This document shows, piece by piece, positions 5,802-8,204 of a DNA stretch of 8,204 bases; position 1 is the stretch's first letter, and each line of letters opens with the position of its first letter. The stretch is taken from assembly GCA_031287395.1 (NCBI GenBank), contig JAITTA010000231.1, forward strand, positions 1 through 8,204. Reading direction: 5' to 3'. The stretch is from Dysgonamonadaceae bacterium (lineage in GTDB: Bacteria > Bacteroidota > Bacteroidia > Bacteroidales > Azobacteroidaceae). The notes beneath the pieces are model-generated. The model did no database searches, had not been told where the DNA came from, and worked only from the letters and a program-made list of their open reading frames with translations. The translations under genes were made by a program, and so were the position numbers.

Positions 5802-7985
5802 TTACCTTCTGTCTCTTCTCTCCGGACGTTCCGAACGTTCTCTCTCCGGGCGTTGCTCCCCTTCCGGACGCTCCGGACGAGGCAATAATGCTTTGCGGGA
5901 TAATTTGAATTTTCCGCTTTTCGGATCGATATCAACCAATTTTACCTGGATCATATCACCCTCTTTTATACCGGCTTCTTCAACAGTTTCAAGACGTTTC
6001 CAATCGATTTCCGAAATATGGAGCAAACCGTCTTTACCGGGAAGGAATTCGACAAAGCAACCGTATGGCATGATGGAACGAACTTTCCCTTCATACACTT
6101 CTCCTACTTCAGGAACGGCAATAATTCCTTTTATCTTTGTCAACGCCATATCGATAGCTGTTTTGTTATTGGCCGCAACTTCCACACGTCCGTAACCATC
6201 GATTTCCTCAATAGAAATAGTAGCTCCGGTTTCTTCTTGCATCCCCTGAATAATCTTTCCACCCGGACCGATGACAGCGCCGATAAATTCTTTCGGAATA
6301 ATCAACACTTCGATTCGCGGAGCATGTTCCTTCAAATCCATACGTGGTTCTGAAATAGTCTCGAGTATCTTGTTCAAAATATGCATACGACCTTCTTTCG
6401 CCTGGTTCAACGCCTTTTCAAGAATTTCGTACGAAAGTCCGTCTACTTTGATGTCCATTTGTGTAGCCGTGATACCGTCACGTGTTCCGGTGACTTTGAA
6501 GTCCATATCTCCCAAGTGGTCTTCATCTCCCAGAATATCGGAAAGAACCGCAAAATTCTGTCCTTTATTCTCTGAAATCAGACCCATGGCAATCCCGGAA
6601 ACCGGTTTTTTTATGGAAACACCGGCATCCATCAGGGCTAATGTACCGGCACAAACCGTAGCCATAGAAGATGAACCGTTGGATTCTAAAATATCGGATA
6701 CAATTCGTATCACATAAGGATAATTTTCGGGAATCATACCTTTCAAAGCACGATGAGCCAGATTACCGTGACCAACCTCCCGACGGCCTACCCCACGTTG
6801 CGGTCTGGCTTCTCCGGTAGAGAACGGAGGAAAGTTATAATGCAACATAAAACGTTCTTTATCCTGGCACAAAACGTCGTCTACAATCTTTTCGTCGAGT
6901 TTTGTTCCCAGAGTAACAGTCGAAAGCGACTGCGTTTCTCCACGGGTAAAAATAGAAGACCCGTGAGGACCGGGTAGACAATCGACTTCCGACCAGATCG
7001 AACGGATTTCGGTGGTCTTACGTCCGTCCAGACGCAAGCCTTCATCCAAAATACAACGGCGCATGGCCTCTTTTTCCACATCGTGGTAGTATTTTCCAAT
7101 CAAAGTTTCTTTTTCCGTCAATTCTTCTTCCGTGAATTGAGATTTGTACTCTTCCACTACAGCGGCAAAAGCATTGCTACGCTCGTGCTTAGCCGATCCT
7201 GATTTCGCGATGGCATATACTTTATCGTAACATTTCTCACGGACATCTTTACGAAGTTCGTCGTCGTTTACTTCATGGCAATATTCACGTTTTACCGTTT
7301 TTCCTACGGCTTCCGTCAATTCCATCTGAACACGGCATTGATTCTTAATCGCTTCATGAGCGACTTTGACGGCCTCAAGCATTTCGGCTTCCGATACTTC
7401 TTTCATTTCTCCTTCCACCATCATGATATTATCGATGGTAGCGCCGACCATAATATCCATATCCGCTTTTTCAAGCTGATCGAACGTCGGATTGATAACA
7501 AACTGTCCGTCAACACGAGCAACGCGGACTTCCGAGATAGGTCCGTTAAAAGGAATATCCGAAACAGCAATGGCAGCAGATGCCGCCAATCCGGCTAAAG
7601 CATCCGGGATATCCTTACCATCGGAAGAGTAAAGTATAATGTTCACAAAAACCTCTGCATGAAAATCATCCGGAAATAAAGGACGTAAAGCGCGGTCAAC
7701 CAAGCGGCAGGTCAGGATTTCATAATCCGAAACACGTCCTTCTCTTTTCATGAATCCTCCCGGAAAACGTCCGAATGCGGAGAATTTTTCTTTGTATTCA
7801 ACTTGTAAAGGCATAAAATCAACACCGGGATTAGCATCTTTGGCAGCACATACGGTCGCCAGCAATACGGTATCGTTCATGCGCAAAACAACCGAGCCAT
7901 CAGCCTGTTTGGCTAACTTCCCTGTTTCGAGGGTGATAGTCCTTCCATCACCCAAATCAATTGTCTTGACAATAGGATTAATCAT
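5802..7985 (-). CDS. pnp: Polyribonucleotide nucleotidyltransferase (polynucleotide phosphorylase)
   Basis: Homotrimeric 3'-5' phosphorolytic exoribonuclease of mRNA decay and RNA quality control, releasing nucleoside diphosphates. The 727-residue product has the full domain order: first RNase PH domain (about 10-145), helical linker domain (about 150-320), catalytic second RNase PH domain (about 325-545), KH domain with GPGG at 573-576, and S1 domain (about 625-700). The phosphate-binding ESNGSSSMA lies at 434-442. The catalytic segment GDEDHLGDMDFK (486-497) supplies D489, D495 and K497, equivalent to D486, D492 and K494 of the E. coli enzyme. The last 25 residues (703-727) form a tail of Arg, Glu and Pro repeats ending in RRDRR. 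The ATG at 7985 gives a normal N-terminus (MINPIVKTIDLGDGR). No rpsO, its usual neighbour in enterobacteria, is found within the 219 bp upstream. No clear terminator separates it from rplS. Confidence 0.98.
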   Translation of the reverse strand: MINPIVKTIDLGDGRTITLETGKLAKQADGSVVLRMNDTVLLATVCAAKDANPGVDFMPLQVEYKEKFSAFGRFPGGFMKREGRVSDYEILTCRLVDRALRPLFPDDFHAEVFVNIILYSSDGKDIPDALAGLAASAAIAVSDIPFNGPISEVRVARVDGQFVINPTFDQLEKADMDIMVGATIDNIMMVEGEMKEVSEAEMLEAVKVAHEAIKNQCRVQMELTEAVGKTVKREYCHEVNDDELRKDVREKCYDKVYAIAKSGSAKHERSNAFAAVVEEYKSQFTEEELTEKETLIGKYYHDVEKEAMRRCILDEGLRLDGRKTTEIRSIWSEVDCLPGPHGSSIFTRGETQSLSTVTLGTKLDEKIVDDVLCQDKERFMLHYNFPPFSTGEARPQRGVGRREVGHGNLAHRALKGMIPENYPYVIRIVSDILESNGSSSMATVCAGTLALMDAGVSIKKPVSGIAMGLISENKGQNFAVLSDILGDEDHLGDMDFKVTGTRDGITATQMDIKVDGLSYEILEKALNQAKEGRMHILNKILETISEPRMDLKEHAPRIEVLIIPKEFIGAVIGPGGKIIQGMQEETGATISIEEIDGYGRVEVAANNKTAIDMALTKIKGIIAVPEVGEVYEGKVRSIMPYGCFVEFLPGKDGLLHISEIDWKRLETVEEAGIKEGDMIQVKLVDIDPKSGKFKLSRKALLPRPERPEGEQRPERERSERPERRDRR

Positions 7986-8027
7986 AAATAATCGTTCTAA
8001 AAATATATTCTTCTACATAAAATCGTA

Positions 8028-8035
8028 CAAAGGTA
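8028..8035 (-). promoter_or_regulatory. Possible -7 element for pnp
   Basis: The minus strand reads TACCTTTG, a match to TAnnTTTG, placed to give a leader of about 36 nt before the pnp ATG at 7985. No TTTG lies at the expected 19-21 bp upstream; the nearest (8070-8067) is 31 bp away. A promoter with a weak -33 box is possible. Confidence 0.45.
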
Positions 8036-8084
8036 ATGAAAAAATCCATATATTTGCGGGATTAAACAAATTTAGGACAAAGAG

Positions 8085-8131
8085 CAAGGTTACCGGCAAT
8101 CTTGTCTTCCCTTTGCCCCTTTTCGGAGGGG
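8085..8131. repeat. Pair of adjacent hairpins upstream of pnp
   Basis: CAAGGTT (8085-8091) pairs with AATCTTG (8098-8104), with one G-T pair, around ACCGGC. CCCCT (8116-8120) pairs with AGGGG (8127-8131) and extends by a T-G pair to enclose a TTCG tetraloop. Neither has a T-run on either strand, so they are not intrinsic terminators. The DNA is more G/C-rich than the flanking spacer. It could be a repetitive extragenic palindrome or part of an RNA; I cannot tell from one copy. Confidence 0.45.
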
Positions 8132-8171
8132 AGAGAAGTTGATGTACGAAACCCTGTCTTGTACTATGCAC

Positions 8172-8193
8172 CATAATTATGATGTACATTATG
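8172..8193. repeat. A/T-rich palindrome cluster near the right edge
   Basis: A perfect 10-bp palindrome CATAATTATG (8172-8181) abuts a perfect 8-bp palindrome ATGTACAT (8182-8189). In addition CATAAT at 8172-8177 is repeated inverted as ATTATG at 8188-8193. The arrangement could be an operator for a dimeric regulator of a gene beyond the edge, but such palindromes also arise by chance in A/T-rich DNA. Confidence 0.35.
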
Positions 8194-8204
8194 AAAAACT
8201 TTCT

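Noticed and set aside
5802..7985. Long plus-strand open frames opposite pnp (for example 6271-6717 and 7750-8142).
   Set aside because: They are antisense shadows of a highly conserved pnp gene and their translations show no recognisable domains.
8142..8204. Reading frame ATG TAC GAA... open to the right edge, preceded by GGAGGGGAG like a Shine-Dalgarno sequence.
   Set aside because: Only 21 codons are visible, the product is unrecognisable, the purine run is explained by the hairpin at 8116-8131, and this phylum rarely uses Shine-Dalgarno sequences.
8182..8204. Possible start of a rightward gene: ATG TAC ATT ATG AAA AAC TTT, giving MYIMKNF.
   Set aside because: MKNF is a plausible N-terminus, but seven codons are too few to support a gene call.
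1..8204. Search for mobile elements, CRISPR arrays, tRNA or rRNA genes, or a toxin-antitoxin or defence cassette.
   Set aside because: No transposase, integrase, spaced direct repeats, tRNA cloverleaf or small paired toxin-like genes were seen; nearly all the sequence is accounted for by core genes.

Overview
The window looks like a chromosomal core-gene region from a member of the Bacteroidota, most likely order Bacteroidales. Three things support this. Start sites lack clear Shine-Dalgarno sequences. Promoters match the Bacteroidota consensus (TTTG, about 19-21 bp, TAnnTTTG), best seen upstream of rplS and also, slightly degenerate, upstream of trmB. Several proteins have sequence variants typical of that phylum: the TrmB N-terminus, an Mrp ATPase with 'WFTPAELPENKYY' where other Mrps carry CxxC, and a DUF4369-thioredoxin lipoprotein. 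I cannot fix the genus.

Layout. At the left edge, on the minus strand, lie the first 173 codons of a secreted protein with a signal peptide; the rest is outside the window. A divergent intergenic region (521-746) separates it from a plus-strand run of five genes: trmB (tRNA m7G46 methyltransferase, GTG start), mrp/apbC (Fe-S carrier P-loop ATPase), a nitroreductase-family flavoprotein, a Rossmann/DUF2520 protein that overlaps the nitroreductase by 17 bp, and a thioredoxin-fold lipoprotein of the DUF4369/TlpA type. Gaps within the run are 49, 16, -17 and 41 bp and no convincing internal promoter was seen, so it is probably one transcription unit. It ends at a bidirectional intrinsic terminator (5203-5236).

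On the opposite strand, converging on that terminator, are pnp (polynucleotide phosphorylase) and, downstream of it, rplS (ribosomal protein bL19). rplS has its own strong promoter and a roughly 80-nt leader containing a predicted two-part hairpin. No strong terminator follows pnp, so some readthrough into rplS is possible. The right edge (7986-8204) is intergenic: it holds a -7-like element for pnp, two adjacent GC-richer hairpins and an A/T-rich palindrome cluster.

Functionally this is mostly housekeeping: tRNA modification, Fe-S cluster delivery, envelope thiol-redox chemistry, translation and RNA decay. I found no mobile element, CRISPR array, tRNA or rRNA, and no convincing new multi-gene system. 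The items most worth a second look are the rplS leader structure, the CxxC-less Mrp, the uncharacterised nitroreductase-DUF2520 overlapping pair, the edge surface protein and the structured DNA upstream of pnp.
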